In this document: in pieces, positions 46,801 through 57,133 of the stretch | How the letters are laid out: every line of letters begins with the position of its first letter | Numbering within the stretch: position 1 is the first letter of the stretch | Source of the DNA: Helichrysum umbraculigerum | Taxonomy: Eukaryota > Streptophyta > Magnoliopsida > Asterales > Asteraceae | NCBI GenBank assembly: GCA_949592205.1 | Contig: CATIUR010000001.1 | Span: forward strand, 239,834,750-239,898,749 | Direction of reading: 5' to 3' | Length of the DNA: 64,000 nt | Notes under the pieces: model-generated | Seen by the model: only the letters and a program-made list of their open reading frames with translations | What the model was told of the DNA's origin: nothing | Database searches by the model: none | Program-made: the position numbers and the translations under genes

Positions 46801-48264
46801 CACAACAATTTAAACATTCAAATTCTCACTGCTCAACTCGAAGCCTTAAAACCCGAACATGTCAAAGATGAAGCCTTGCGGGGCATGGATAAACAGCTTG
46901 AAATCAGACCTAACGGGATTAGGTATTTCTCAAACCGAATCTGGTTGCCTAAATTCGGGAACCTACGAGACTTGGTGATGGATGAAGCTCACAAGTCCAA
47001 ATATTCTATCCACCCGGGATCCGATAAAATGTACCACGGTATCAAGGACTTCTACTGGTGGCCAAACATGAAAGCCGAAATCGCCACCTATGTCAGCAAA
47101 TGCCTTACTTGCTCCAAGGTCAAAATCGAATATCAAAAACCTTCTGGTTTACTTCAACAACCCAGTCTTCCGGAATGGAAATGGGAACAAATTGCCATGG
47201 ACTTCATAACCAAACTACCCAGATCCTCGAGCGGTTGCGATACCATTTGGGTGATCGTGGATCGTCTCACAAAATCTGCTCACTTCCTGGCAATCAAGGA
47301 ATCCGACAAAATGGAACGCCTCACCAACATTTATCTGAAGGAAATCGTGACCAAACACGGTGTTCCAATCTCCATTATCTCCGATAGAGATAGTCGTTTC
47401 ACTTCACAATTTTGGCAATCACTTCAAAAATCTCTGGGTACTCGACTTGATATGAGTACCGCATACCATCCTCAAACCGACGGCCAAAGTGAACGAACCA
47501 TTCAAACACTGGAAGACATGCTACGGGCCTGCGTAGTAGACTTCGGTGTAAACTGGGAAAAACATCTACCATTGTGCGAGTTCTCGTACAACAACAGTTA
47601 TCATACCAGCATCAAGGCTGCTCCCTTCGAGGCACTGTACGGTCGTAAGTGCCGTTCACCTATCTGTTGGACCGAAGTTGGGGATAGCCAACTCACGGGT
47701 CCAGAAATCATACACGAAACAACCGAGAGGATCATAGAAATTCAAAACAAACTCAAAGCCGCGCGTGATCGTCAGAAAAGTTATGCTGACGTGAGACGCA
47801 AACCACTCGAGTTCCAGGTTGGGGATCGAGTTCTACTCAAAGTATCGCCTTGGAAAGGCGTCATCCGATTTGGCAAACGAGGGAAGTTGAATCCCAGATA
47901 CATTGGACCATTCGAGATCCTCGAAAGGATTGGTCCAGTGGCTTATCGATTGCAGCTGCCATCTGAGCTCAGCAGCGTGCATCCCACATTTCATGTTTCA
48001 AATCTGAAGAAGTGTCTGTCTGATGAGACACTTATCATTCCACTCGATGAAATTCGAGTTGACGAGAAACTTCACTTTATTGAGGAACCCGCAGAAATCA
48101 TGGACCGTGAGGTCAAACAACTTAAACAAAGTCGTATTCCCATTGTCAAGGTTAGGTGGAATTCGCGGCGCGGTCCGGAATTTACCTGGGAACGGGAAGA
48201 CCAGATACGACTCAAATATCCTCAACTCTTCACTGATTCGACATCAAACACGACTTCAACATAA
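43825..48264 (+). CDS. Intact gag-pol polyprotein of element F
   Basis: A single frame of 1,479 residues starts at ATG in CATCATGCCTCC. Gag occupies about residues 45-250. It is followed by a CPKCNYHHFGQC motif and two zinc knuckles: CNNYRRQGHLTKDC, in which the second Cys is replaced by Tyr, and the intact CYECGNPGHFRDSC (about 316). The protease active site is FDTGAD (about 382). Reverse transcriptase shows YRELNKLTVKNRYPLPRIDD (about 622) and the FIDD catalytic box (about 718). RNase H has YCDASHQGLGC (about 866). Integrase has an HHCC zinc finger (about 1053-1100), the first Asp in MDFITKLP, the second in SDRDSRF and the Glu in GQSERTIQ. A GPY/F segment (PRYIGPFEI) follows, then a chromodomain-like tail with VKVRWNSRRGPEFTWERED (from about 1435). 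The protein copies and integrates the element; the tail may steer insertion to marked chromatin. No frameshift or stop is present. Confidence 0.97.
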   Translation: MPPRRQITLSEAEIAGIIARSVTEALATRTPPGSEDTATNTPPPKPCSYKDFLSCKPLYFKGTEGAIGLIRWIERMESVFSLCDCTENNKVKFAVYTFQEGASTWWKTHANSVGLEVANRLPWAELKKKLTEKYCPEEELHRLEEEFWHLEVQGNDVADYTTKFQQFALLCPGLVEPESKGIKKYIRGLPENIQGNVASSKPTTTESAIRLAHELMALVVSRETSNTSSSNKRKSTEHHHNSSKKNNAIQVYTSNSETTHSYTGGRPYCPKCNYHHFGQCGTPCNNYRRQGHLTKDCRAPKSNNNLSDRNTRQPKSCYECGNPGHFRDSCPKLKNKGNNNNNSRNNNNAKSTAFVINSGDARLDPNVVTGMFLLNNLTASILFDTGADRSFISDEFCPLLDITPVALDVKYTVELANGKLIETDSVIPNCTLNLADETFPIDLMPIEIGSFDVIVGMDWLSKHRAEIICYDKIVRIPLTVGRTLVIQGETGGTRLNLISCLKTRKFLRKGYPAILAHIMEKKSEEKRLEDVPIVRDFPEVFPEELPGLPPPRQVEFSIDLVPGAAPVARAPYRLAPSELQELSTQLQELLERGFIRPSSSPWGAPVLFVKKKDGSFRMCIDYRELNKLTVKNRYPLPRIDDLFDQLQGSSCYSKIDLRSGYHQLRVRDADIPKTAFRTRYGHYEFQVMPFGLTNAPAVFMDLMNRVCKPYLDKFVIVFIDDILIYSRNKEEHAQHLKTILELLKHEELYAKFSKCEFWIKTVQFLGHVIDSQGIHVDPSKIEAIKDWKSPTTPTEVRQFLGLAGYYRRFIENFSKIAIPLTTLTQKDKKFDWTEKQESAFQLLKQKLCSAPILSLPEGTDDFVVYCDASHQGLGCVLMQRDKVIAYASRQLKIHEKNYTTHDLELGAVVFALKIWRHYLYGTRCTIFTDHKSLQHIFDQKDLNMRQRRWVELLTDYDCELKYHPGKANVVADALSRKERVKPLRVRALSMTIHNNLNIQILTAQLEALKPEHVKDEALRGMDKQLEIRPNGIRYFSNRIWLPKFGNLRDLVMDEAHKSKYSIHPGSDKMYHGIKDFYWWPNMKAEIATYVSKCLTCSKVKIEYQKPSGLLQQPSLPEWKWEQIAMDFITKLPRSSSGCDTIWVIVDRLTKSAHFLAIKESDKMERLTNIYLKEIVTKHGVPISIISDRDSRFTSQFWQSLQKSLGTRLDMSTAYHPQTDGQSERTIQTLEDMLRACVVDFGVNWEKHLPLCEFSYNNSYHTSIKAAPFEALYGRKCRSPICWTEVGDSQLTGPEIIHETTERIIEIQNKLKAARDRQKSYADVRRKPLEFQVGDRVLLKVSPWKGVIRFGKRGKLNPRYIGPFEILERIGPVAYRLQLPSELSSVHPTFHVSNLKKCLSDETLIIPLDEIRVDEKLHFIEEPAEIMDREVKQLKQSRIPIVKVRWNSRRGPEFTWEREDQIRLKYPQLFTDSTSNTTST

Positions 48265-48288
48265 ATTTCGGGACGAAATTCTCCTAAC

Positions 48289-48298
48289 AGGGGGAGAA
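48289..48298 (+). other. Polypurine tract of element F
   Basis: AGGGGGAGAA directly precedes the 3' LTR and follows the conserved AATTTCGGGACGAAATTCTC segment. It primes plus-strand synthesis in this family. Confidence 0.9.
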
Positions 48299-50985
48299 TG
48301 TGACAACCGTCAATTTAGGATTAGAATTTAGTTCCTAATCAGGTTTTAATACATGTAATTAGTTCTGTGTTAGGCTAATTAATGTATCAATTATTATATA
48401 TATATATTGTTGAATATATATCTACAATTATGCGATTTGTTTAAATCGTACAAGTCTCAGACCGAATGAATTTCAATACAATAAATACGGACGTTGGTGA
48501 ACAATCGATTTAAGTAATACAATGATTTTAAATAAAGTCATCGCACTTAAAATATTATGTCAATAGTATTTCGTATCCAAGTTTTATCAAACGATTAACA
48601 TAAACACGAATCAAATGCAACTTCGCAAACAAAACGTGACAATTCACCTTTTTAATGTAATTATTAAATGTCTAGTAAAATACTTCAACAAAAATACTAA
48701 ATAATTATTCGTATTTTAAAATGTATATTAAAACATAGAAAATAAATATTTAACGTGTAAACGACGGAGAAAACGAACACCGCACGGAGCGGGAACGCGG
48801 GGCGAAAGTGGGGATTTAACCTCCCACTTCCACCCACTTTCTTTCATTCTCTTTTCTTTCATCTCTCTCTTCCTCCTCTTTTTCTCTCAATTATCATCAT
48901 CACCACCATCACCAAAATCAACGAAATTCGCAAAATAAACACATTAAACGACTTCAAAACACTATACTCCTTTGGAAATAAACGACCACCTCGCGACGAT
49001 CTACAATCCTACCTTTCCGGATTTTCATTTCATCACTTTGTAAGTTTCCGACAAATTACGAAATCTCTCGTTTTTACTTACTTTTCATATATTATTGTTT
49101 GGATAAGCTTAATATGTCCCTATGAGGGTTGGGTAAAAGAATCAGACCAAACGGAAACCCGAAAACACGTTTTTGGCTCGAAATCCGTCGAACAGCGGCC
49201 AGTGTCGCATAGACACCAGCAGCGTATAGCGACACTACCAGCGTCACTCCTTTAGTGCCGCTAAACTTCTGATACCGACACTCCCTAAGTGTCGCATAAG
49301 CTCAAACGTTGACCTCTGACCGTCACTACTGAAGTGACGCCTATATATACTTAGCGACACTTGTTAAGTGCCGCCATATCCCTTTAGCCGACACCACATG
49401 CCGTCACTAGATAAGTGACGCCCTATATTCCGTACCGACACTTCATAAGTGTCGCCCATAATTTCATTTTGATCTATACCCGTCACTCTACAAGTGACGC
49501 CCTACTATTTTACCCGACACTTCGTTAGTGCCGCTATGATACGCGTCACTCCTTAAGTGACGCCCAAATGTCCGAAATAATCATTTTATACGACACTTCC
49601 TAAGTGTCGCCGTTATGCTGAACCCGTCACTCCTGAAGTGACGCATACAATTTCACGCGACACTAGATCAGTGACGCTATACCCTTGAATCTGACACTTC
49701 ACACGACACTTCCTTAGTGTCGCATGAACACCTTTAGTGACGCCTATAGTGACGCATAAAACAGCAGATTGTCCAACTATTTTTACACCAAGTGTCGAGA
49801 TTTTTCAACTTCAAATACTTATTCCATACGACTTTTAGAACATGATGGGACTTATATTTCAAGAGTAATACTTCAAAAACAAGACGATAACAACAACACT
49901 TTTATTTCAACAATTCACCAACGGGCCGTACGCGTTTTCAAAACATACTTCAACACTCAAACAAGTCGTTGTAACTTGTGTCAATTCAATCAAACAAGTC
50001 GTAGTAACTTGTAACAATACAATCAACCAAATCGGGGAAATTTGGACATTAAGTTAGACAAACAGTTTAAATGGTAGTCTTTCGAGATACCAATACAATT
50101 AATAACAATTCAAGTGTCGTGGACACATTCAGGTTTCAAGTCTTTGGACACCAACACACTGCTAATTACTTCAAGTTTATTAAGTTAAACACATCAGGAA
50201 TCAGGTGAGTTTCATAGCCCCATTTTCACTACTTTTACCAGGGGTGTGATATTACTGCATCATTTTGTTTTACAAGTAGAACGCAAGTGACAAACTTCAA
50301 ATACTACATGAGTTTCAAGCTAATCAATTTAAAGTCCTCCATAAGCATAGTCTCTAGTATTTTATAGCGTGAATGTTAGTATATGATATCATATGGGATT
50401 GACAATCCTCATCCGGGTTAGCACGCACTAACCGGTCAAACGGATGTATTAGCATTTGGGAAGACGAGTGTTGATTAGGCACTCGTAGGAGGCACTCCAA
50501 GTTAGGTTTCCTTAATTGGGCCTGACAAATCAGTTAAGCTCAGACTATGTGCTCATGGACAGTATAACTTTTATTTTGCTTAAGTGCATTTTAAATTCAT
50601 TATAAATCTTGCGGTTCTGACAATTATACATTGACATACAAACCTGTGAGCTCACCAGCGTTTTCGCTGACCCATTTTAGTATATATCACAGGTACCCAG
50701 CAGTAGGTTGACTGCACAAGCAGGGATTTCTAGCTCGAGTCAGCATACATACAATTAGAGATTGGACTGCATTATTATATTTTGTAAAAGTAATTATGCC
50801 ATGTAATCTCTCAATTTCAGGAACCGAGCTAGTGCAATATTATTTTTGATGTAAACGTTCACTTTATTAATACAAGTTTAAAACGACGCATATAGTGGTC
50901 GTTCATTATTATCTTTGTGCTTTGTATATTGATTAGTGGCACCCAAATCAAGCTTCCGCAAATCATTAAATTTGGGGGTGTCACA
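48299..50985 (+). mobile_element. 3' LTR of element F
   Basis: 2,687 bp, co-linear with 40688-43376. Differences noticed include ACTAG/ATTAG and TTCATAATC/TTCCTAATC near the start, one fewer TA in the TA run, GACGT/GACGC in the palindrome array (about 49500) and CTGACTC/CTGACCC near the end. Confidence 0.95.
49242..49722 (+). repeat. Palindrome array in 3' LTR of F
   Basis: Second copy of the 13-unit array described in the 5' LTR. The one difference seen (GACGC instead of GACGT) lies just outside the core arm. Confidence 0.9.
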
Positions 50986-51933
50986 ATAAGGCTTGTGTCG
51001 CATGGATGAACAACAGCCCAGAAAGTCCGGCTGTTCGCGATTTTTCCGACCAAAACCCAATTTAAACTCGTTTTTAAGCTATAAAACTGTGTTCTATTCT
51101 TTGTAATGGACATATATAAGTTGTGTAAACATCAAAACATCAAAATATTACATCAAAATGAACAAATCTAAGTTTTTAAGAAATTTCTTACAAATGCAAA
51201 TCGAAGAAGATGGAGGCCGAAAATGATGGTAGGGCTTTCGTTAATCTTGTTCCTCACTTGATGGTGGTTCCAAAAATGTAAATTTTGTGGTCGGATTTGA
51301 TGATTCCGAAAATTTGATGATTTTTGGTTGAGAGAGTATTTGGTATAAGTGTGTGTTTGGTTGAAATGGAAATGAAAGAAAAATGAAAGGAGAGGTGGGG
51401 TGTTGGTGAAAACCTCACCTCACAGTCTCCGTCCGTACTCCGCGTGGTGTTCGTTTTCTCCGTCATTTAACGTTAAATATTTATTTTATTTATTTAAAGA
51501 TACATTTTAAATTATAAATTATTACAAAATGTTTTATTGTAAAATTTTACCAATTATCTATTTATGATATTAAAAATGAAATTCGTTATATTTGTTTGCG
51601 CGTTTGTATTTTAATTATATATATGTTTTTGTGCAATACGAATTGACCACGAAATATTACAATAAATAATATTCCTAATAAAATTGAGTTATTGAATAGT
51701 GTTTGTATTACTTTAATAAATTTTACACCAACGTCCGTATTAATTGTGTCGAATTCCATTCGATTTGAGATTCGTACGATTTAAACAAACCGCATAATTG
51801 TGTAGGTATATATATATTTAACAATATATATAATAATTGATACATTAATTAGCCTAACACAGAACTAATTACATGTATTAAAACTTGATTAGGCACTAAA
51901 TTCTAGTCCTAATTTGACGGGTGTCACACTATG

Positions 51934-52125
51934 TACATTCGCCTCTCTGCCCGAGCATAATATGTGAAAGTAAAATCTCTATTGTGGCGATGGTTAGCTA
52001 CATGTTGCCTTTGTTTTACAAAGCTGATGGATGATATTAAGACAAATTGCCAATCATAAATAATGACTTACTAAAACGTTTATTACAAAACTATACAAAA
52101 TGAAAAAATCATGGTATCATGGTGT
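51934..52125. other. Short unique stretch, nothing recognised
   Basis: AT-rich DNA between solo LTR E and the next MITE, with no open frame or repeat. Confidence 0.5.
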
Positions 52126-52134
52126 TAAGTTATA

Positions 52135-52307
52135 GGGAAATTATTGAAAAAGTACAACGTACTTTTACTATATATTCAATTAAGTACCTTTACTATTTTT
52201 TTATTGAAAAAGTCACTCAACTCTTAAATATTACGGAGTATTCGCTTAACTACCTCAACAAATGTTTCGATTGAAAAAGTCTCCTAACTATTTTTGTTTA
52301 TTTCAAA

Positions 52308-52385
<78 letters not shown>

Positions 52386-52701
52386 AGTCATTTTCATATT
52401 CGACAATCATAAGCCGACGTACACGTATCATTGAAATATATAAAAAGACATTAAACAAGCTTACATGTCAAATTATGTGATATAAGAGGTTTAAAAAGCG
52501 CAATAAAATGCCAAATATTTTCTTTCGTCAAAAAGCGTTTACTATCGAATAGTTGAGTGACTATTTCAATCTAGAAAATAGTTGAGGTACTTAACTGAAT
52601 ATTATTTAATAATTGAGTTACTTTTTCAATCAAAAATATAATAATAGAGGTACTTAATTGAATATATAGTGTAGATATGTTGTATTTTTGCAACATTTTC
52701 C
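52135..52701. mobile_element. Mutator-like MITE (567 bp) with 9-bp target duplication
   Basis: The inverted ends are long: GGGAAATTATTGAAAAAGT on the left, and the right end reversed reads GGAAAATGTTGCAAAAATAC. Both continue into the shared block TATATATTCAATTAAGTACC. TAAGTTATA flanks both sides (52126-52134 and 52702-52710). A 9-bp duplication is the hallmark of Mutator-like elements. The centre holds a GT/AT microsatellite. There is no coding frame. Confidence 0.8.
52310..52383. repeat. (GT)n-(AT)n compound microsatellite
   Basis: About 10 GT units pass directly into about 26 AT units, inside the Mutator-like MITE. Confidence 0.95.
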
Positions 52702-52991
52702 TAAGTTATATACGGAGTAAGTCGTTAAGAATAGAGCTTACGCACTATATCAATAAAATTTCTTTCATTAATTAAACTCAAGGCACCATATAGTAATTTA
52801 TAATATCAAAGTAGATACTTTAAATGAAATAAAAAAAAATGAGAATTTTAAAAATTGTGATACTCCATCCGTCCCGAATTTATAGTCCATCTTTCCATTT
52901 TGGGATGTCCCAATTTTATTGTCCACTTTGTACTTTGAACCAATCAAAACATTTGAATGTAGGGAGAGATTAAATCTTATCTTAAATTATA

Positions 52992-53241
52992 CTCCCTCCG
53001 TCCCATATTAATAGTCCACTATTCCTTTTTGGGCTGTCCCAAATTAATTGTCCACTTCCAAAAATGGATAAAAATGATGAGCTAAAATCCTTTTATACCC
53101 CTACTTTATATATGTAAGACAAAAAAGTAGGTAAAAAGTAAGGGGTAGACTTGTCATCTTATCAAAAAGTAAGAGAGAAGTTGATGTTTTCTTAAACTGC
53201 GTGTTTCTTGTCTGGGGACAATTAAATTGGGACGGAGGGAG
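52992..53241. mobile_element. Inner Stowaway MITE (250 bp)
   Basis: Both ends read CTCCCTCCGTCCCA inward, with TA on each side (52990-52991 and 53242-53243). This is a clean, relatively young copy. It sits only 17 bp inside the Helitron's 5' end. Confidence 0.9.
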
Positions 53242-53397
53242 TATATAAGAAACAGTTGATGATGTCATTAAAAATATAATCAACCAATAGAATTACTCAA
53301 TTTTGTCCAATTAGCTAAATTATAGGATTTAGTGACATCATAAATCATTAATTATTTATTATATAGAGAAAAATAATTATGATAACTTTATCCAAAT

Positions 53398-53477
53398 AGG
53401 TATTCGTAATACATTAGGACTATTATCATATCACAATAGGTATTCGTAATATATTAGGACTATTATCATATCACAAT
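53398..53477. repeat. 40-bp direct repeat, two copies
   Basis: AGGTATTCGTAATAYATTAG followed by GACTATTATCATATCACAAT occurs twice head to tail in the Helitron 3' half, with one base difference. Confidence 0.9.
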
Positions 53478-53664
53478 TTGATTTGATGATGCGTTGAGGA
53501 GATTTAATCCTTCATATCATCAACTTTTAAAATCTATTTGTTTTCGTCCAACCCCGTGTAATACACGGGTATAGAGTCTAGTTGGTTGTATAGTACGACT
53601 ATTACACTTTTCTTAAACTGCGTGTTTTTTGTCTGGGGACAATAAAATTGAGACGGAGGAAGTA

Positions 53665-54650
53665 TTACTTTAAAAAATCTCAAGTATGGGTATGAAATGA
53701 CTATATGCAGTAGTCAATGAATGAATAATCATGTTTACTTTTTGCATCGAATGAACTGTCTGAATGACGAAAATGACTATTATACCCTTATATAAAATAA
53801 TTATTTGTTTTAATTGATTATGTACCTCCCTATGCAATCTATCAATTTATGAAAATAACTGCTAGCTATAATCTATAAATCATGTTAAATTAAGTACGCT
53901 TATTTTATTAAACCTTTATATTTATATTTGTTTCTGTAAATGTCAAAGTACTAACAAAAAAACCAATTAAACTCCCAATTTATAACCAAGCAGAGAATAA
54001 ACCCACGTTTAAGAAAAGAAATACACAAACAACTCATGCTAGTAAAACCGACATTGAAATTGAGAAATAGAAAAACAATTAATTAATTCAAATAATAACA
54101 CCAAAATAAGCAGATCCCCAAAACAAATAATCGATAACATCAAGAAAACTAATTAACTTTTGAAACTCAAAACCAAAGAAATCAAACAAAAGAATCTAGA
54201 TCCGTGGAGAATTTTAACAAATATGAGGCATTGACCGGCGACGAAGGTGATGGGAGGACGGCGACATTCATGGTGGATGAGCGGCGGCAGTGGTGGTCGA
54301 TGGCGTAGCAGCCACCGACGAAGCTTCCGGGTGCAGTAGTTGGAGACGAGTGATGATTGTCATCTTGAGAAGGAGAAGAATGGCCATCACAGTGGAAGGT
54401 GGAAAGTTAAAGGAGCAGAGATGAGTGAAAAATTAAAAGAGGAGAGATGAGGTTATTTTTGGAAAATCAAAGTGATTAAAATGGCTAGGACCTCAGTTTA
54501 TGGCTTGACCGAATAAACTCTTCTAATGGCATAGTTGACTGGATAAGTCGCAAATACACACACATGAATGGTGACCGAATAAGCATTCTAGCCCATCAAT
54601 CTCAAAAAGTCCTAAATAAACAGCCCTAAGATAGTAAGATGTGTATGTTA
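53665..54650. other. Intergenic; GC-richer patch, no recognised gene
   Basis: Mostly AT-rich. The patch at 54230-54400 is rich in GGCGGC, GACGAAG and GGTGGA motifs and looks like degraded coding or 5'-leader DNA, but all frames contain stops and no family is recognisable. Confidence 0.35.
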
Positions 54651-55240
54651 TCTATCTTATCTAATAAAGGGGGTTGCGCTGATGTCATAAAGCTCACTTG
54701 GCAAGTCATAAGGTAGGTTTTGATGTTGACGTGTCAAGCTGTGGTTAAAAGGATGATGTCATCAAATATGTAATAATAAGCTAATTTTATGGTTTTTTTT
54801 AATTTTCTTTAATTATTTAAAAAATTAATATGAACTGTGTTGTATTTTCCAAGACAATGCATACCAATATCTTTTTCAAAAAAATCGACCTATTTGTTTT
54901 GGTACTAGAAATATACTTTGCAAGCTTTTAATTTTGCCTCTTTTCTCTTATTGGTTTAGTTGTTGGGCCACCGCCATCCACTTCCAATTGATTTTGTAGC
55001 ATTAAATTAACTGCAATACACACCTTCTTTCAAGAATTCAAATTATACTCCCGATATGAATACTTTCTGATTAATTACTATATCTTCTTCTCACGATTCT
55101 TTTTCATGTTCTTCAAGAATTTAAATTCTAATTTTAACCATCAGATACTACTTTCGGTTTCAATGTCGTTTACCATCACCATGATTTCTTCACCTTCACT
55201 CCTTTGTTGACAATTTCGAATCAGAGAATTCATCTTTTCC
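54651..55240 (+). mobile_element. Helitron-like 5' end (3' end not found)
   Basis: TCTATCTTATCTAATAAAGG after an A, followed by CGCTGATGTCATAAAG and a TCACTTGGCAAGTCAT block, is in the style of eudicot Helitron 5' leaders. No CTAG with a GC hairpin was found downstream before 57130, so the extent is unknown and the end coordinate is only where likeness fades. Confidence 0.4.
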
Positions 55241-55559
55241 ATGAGGTATGTATGTTTGGGTTCGATCAAAGATAGATTGATTAAAATTCTTTTTCAGTTA
55301 GGGTTTTTCTGGGTTCAATTTCATAAAGTTTTGATTTTATATATGTTTGATTAGGGTTGTTATAACTCTGATTTGTTTTTTATGTAGCTGCTTTTTGTAG
55401 ATTATTATTCATTACGAAGGTTTCTAACGATTGTGAAGTGCATGAAAGGTGTTTGATGAAATGCTTGAGAGAAATAGAGTAACATGTATGATTTCTTTTA
55501 CACTTGTTTCGATACCGAGATTATTGATGTTTGGTTTATAATAAGTGTTGTGATGATAA

Positions 55560-55770
55560 TGTTGATGCGTGAATGGAGACACATATGTTGGAGAGTATTT
55601 CGTTGACAATTGCATGGTTTTGGGGTATACTATTTTGCAAGACATCGATATGAGGGTGCTTGACATGAATGAAAGAATGCAAGGATTTGGTTTGTATATT
55701 CATATAGGGAGACACTCAATCTGGGAAAACAGGGTTTCCGGAGTTTCAACCTCTCAAAATCCATTTCTTC
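55560..55770 (+). pseudogene. MORN-repeat gene fragment (broken)
   Basis: Frame 1 at about 55571 reads NGDTYVGEYFVDN, a MORN motif. After a frame change at about 55613 the next frame reads HGFGVYYFARHRYEGA, again a MORN motif, then hits TGA where the family has Trp. A third frame later shows MQGFGLYIH and VSTSQNPF, the tail of the repeat block. MORN proteins of plants with this repeat style are membrane-associated or signalling-related; this piece is too broken to be functional. It lies about 0.9 kb inside the Helitron-like 5' end and may be captured DNA. Confidence 0.65.
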
Positions 55771-57128
55771 CATAATCTTCTTCTACTTCAGTTTTGAAAG
55801 AGAGCAATTGAAGCAGGAGTTGTATAAATCTGTATACTAAATTCGAAATTTGGATTTTATGATATGTTTTCAATCACGATGGTAATTATCTTATTTGCTT
55901 TTAGTATTTCCAATTCTGTAGTGTATTAGCTGTTGTTTTTATCCTATTATTGATAGTCCATTTACATAAAGAAAATGTCTAATCTCATTCGTTATTATGG
56001 CCTCTTTTTGAAAATGCGTATGATCACAAGAAGACCTCTGTTTAGTGTGGAACCTTTCCGCGGTACTAAACTCGAGTCCCCTGTTTTGCAGGTATGGCTT
56101 TGGATCCGGAGTCTTATTTGATACTTATGCCGTTTTCGTTTTTTATTTGTATTTAAATGGTTGATCTAAAGTCCTGTCTATGAGAGTTGCAGCTATGACT
56201 TGCAATATAATATCTTATCAAATGTTGGATTTCATATATAGGTGAGTGCTAGTGGTATTGTAATAGGCACTGAAACTAAAACCATCAAATAGTTTTGACC
56301 TTTTAGTACTATAGCAAGATCTTACAACTCTTTCAATAGGTGATCTGACATACTTTACTCTTTTAAGGTGTTGATATTAGTGTAAGTTACTTTCCGGATT
56401 TATTTATAAGTTTAAGGTATATGTAATATTTACTCATCAATTTTCTCTAAATCGTGACTCAATTTGTATTTTGATTTATTTGAACAGGGCGGGCAATATT
56501 ATTTCTAATAGCAGGAACTCTTAAGAGAATATGGTGCATTGCTTTATTTTCTTTTATATGGGAAAAACTTAAAAGGAGCAAAATAAAAGGTACAATGTTT
56601 TCTTTTTCTATAACTAAGTTTCTGTTTGGATAATTATAGTGATGTGAGTTTATCTATGTCTTTTGGGTGTTTTATGAGTCAAATATGTGCTAACAGCTAT
56701 GAAAAGGTTAATTTTAAGTTTTAAAGAAAACTCATATTTTAGGATTGGTGGATTTTGCATTTGTGTAGGGGTATGTGACTGTGTTTTTCATTGATAGTGA
56801 GAAAGGTCATATATATATGATGTACATCATTTTCTATCATTGCAGTCATGAAGAAAGATGGTATATCAACCTTTCCATACATCATTTTTATATATGGTGT
56901 ACCTGACTAATTATGTGGAGTAGCATGAGTTTTGTTCATATGTTCTTGATGAACATTTGACTAACTGTGAGGTAGCTTCTACAAACTCCTTTTCAACTTG
57001 ATTAAAGTTTTCAAAGATAGTTACAAAAAAAAAAAAAAAGATAGCTCTGATCTGCTCTAAATGGTTTAATATTAGTGTTTATCTTGGAACATGTATATCA
57101 AGATACTGTACATCCAATTCATTATATC
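55771..57128. other. Intergenic, AT-rich, no recognised gene
   Basis: No open frame or element end that I can support. It could be intron or flank of the same captured MORN locus, but nothing shows this directly. Confidence 0.4.
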
Positions 57129-57133
57129 ATATT

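Larger units (their letters stand above)
40688..50985 (+). mobile_element. Complete Ty3/gypsy chromovirus element F (10.3 kb)
   Basis: Full structure is present: 5' LTR (40688-43376), primer-binding site (43380-43391), leader, intact gag-pol (43825-48264), polypurine tract (48289-48298) and 3' LTR (48299-50985). It is flanked by a perfect target duplication ATAAG (40683-40687 and 50986-50990). The two LTRs are nearly identical: by eye I find about four substitutions and one TA dinucleotide difference over 2.69 kb. That indicates a young, possibly still active insertion. The chromodomain after integrase and the long LTRs point to the chromovirus group, Tekay/Del-like, although the clade needs a tree. 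Confidence 0.97.
39152..51928 (-). mobile_element. Solo LTR E (2,474 bp) split by element F
   Basis: The plus strand begins TGTGACACCCCCAAATTT and ends TTTGACGGGTGTCACA, the reverse of an F-like LTR. It is flanked by a perfect 5-bp duplication CTATG (39147-39151 and 51929-51933). The two pieces are 39152-40687 and 50991-51928. No primer-binding site or coding DNA belongs to E, so it is a solo LTR of the same broad family as F in opposite orientation. It carries its own palindrome arrays (40093-40225 and 40400-40690), and F inserted inside the latter. Confidence 0.9.
52975..53581 (+). mobile_element. Short Helitron inside the outer Stowaway
   Basis: It begins TCTTATCTTAAATTA after an A (52974). 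It ends CTAG (53578-53581) before a T, with a perfect hairpin CCCGTGTAATACACGGG (53553-53569) eight bases upstream of the CTAG. Removing the inner Stowaway leaves about 355 bp. The 3' end is convincing; the 5' end is chosen for its likeness to the ends at 19297 and 54651. Confidence 0.6.
52863..53662. mobile_element. Outer Stowaway-type MITE, split by a Helitron
   Basis: The left end is CTCCATCCGTCCC after TA (52861-52862). The right end reversed reads CTTCCTCCGTCTC before TA (53663-53664). Subterminal blocks TTTTGGGATGTCCCAATTTT and TGTCTGGGGACAATAAAATT match the inner copy. A TA target and CTCCCTCCGTCCC-type ends are diagnostic of Stowaway/Tc1-mariner MITEs. Confidence 0.75.
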
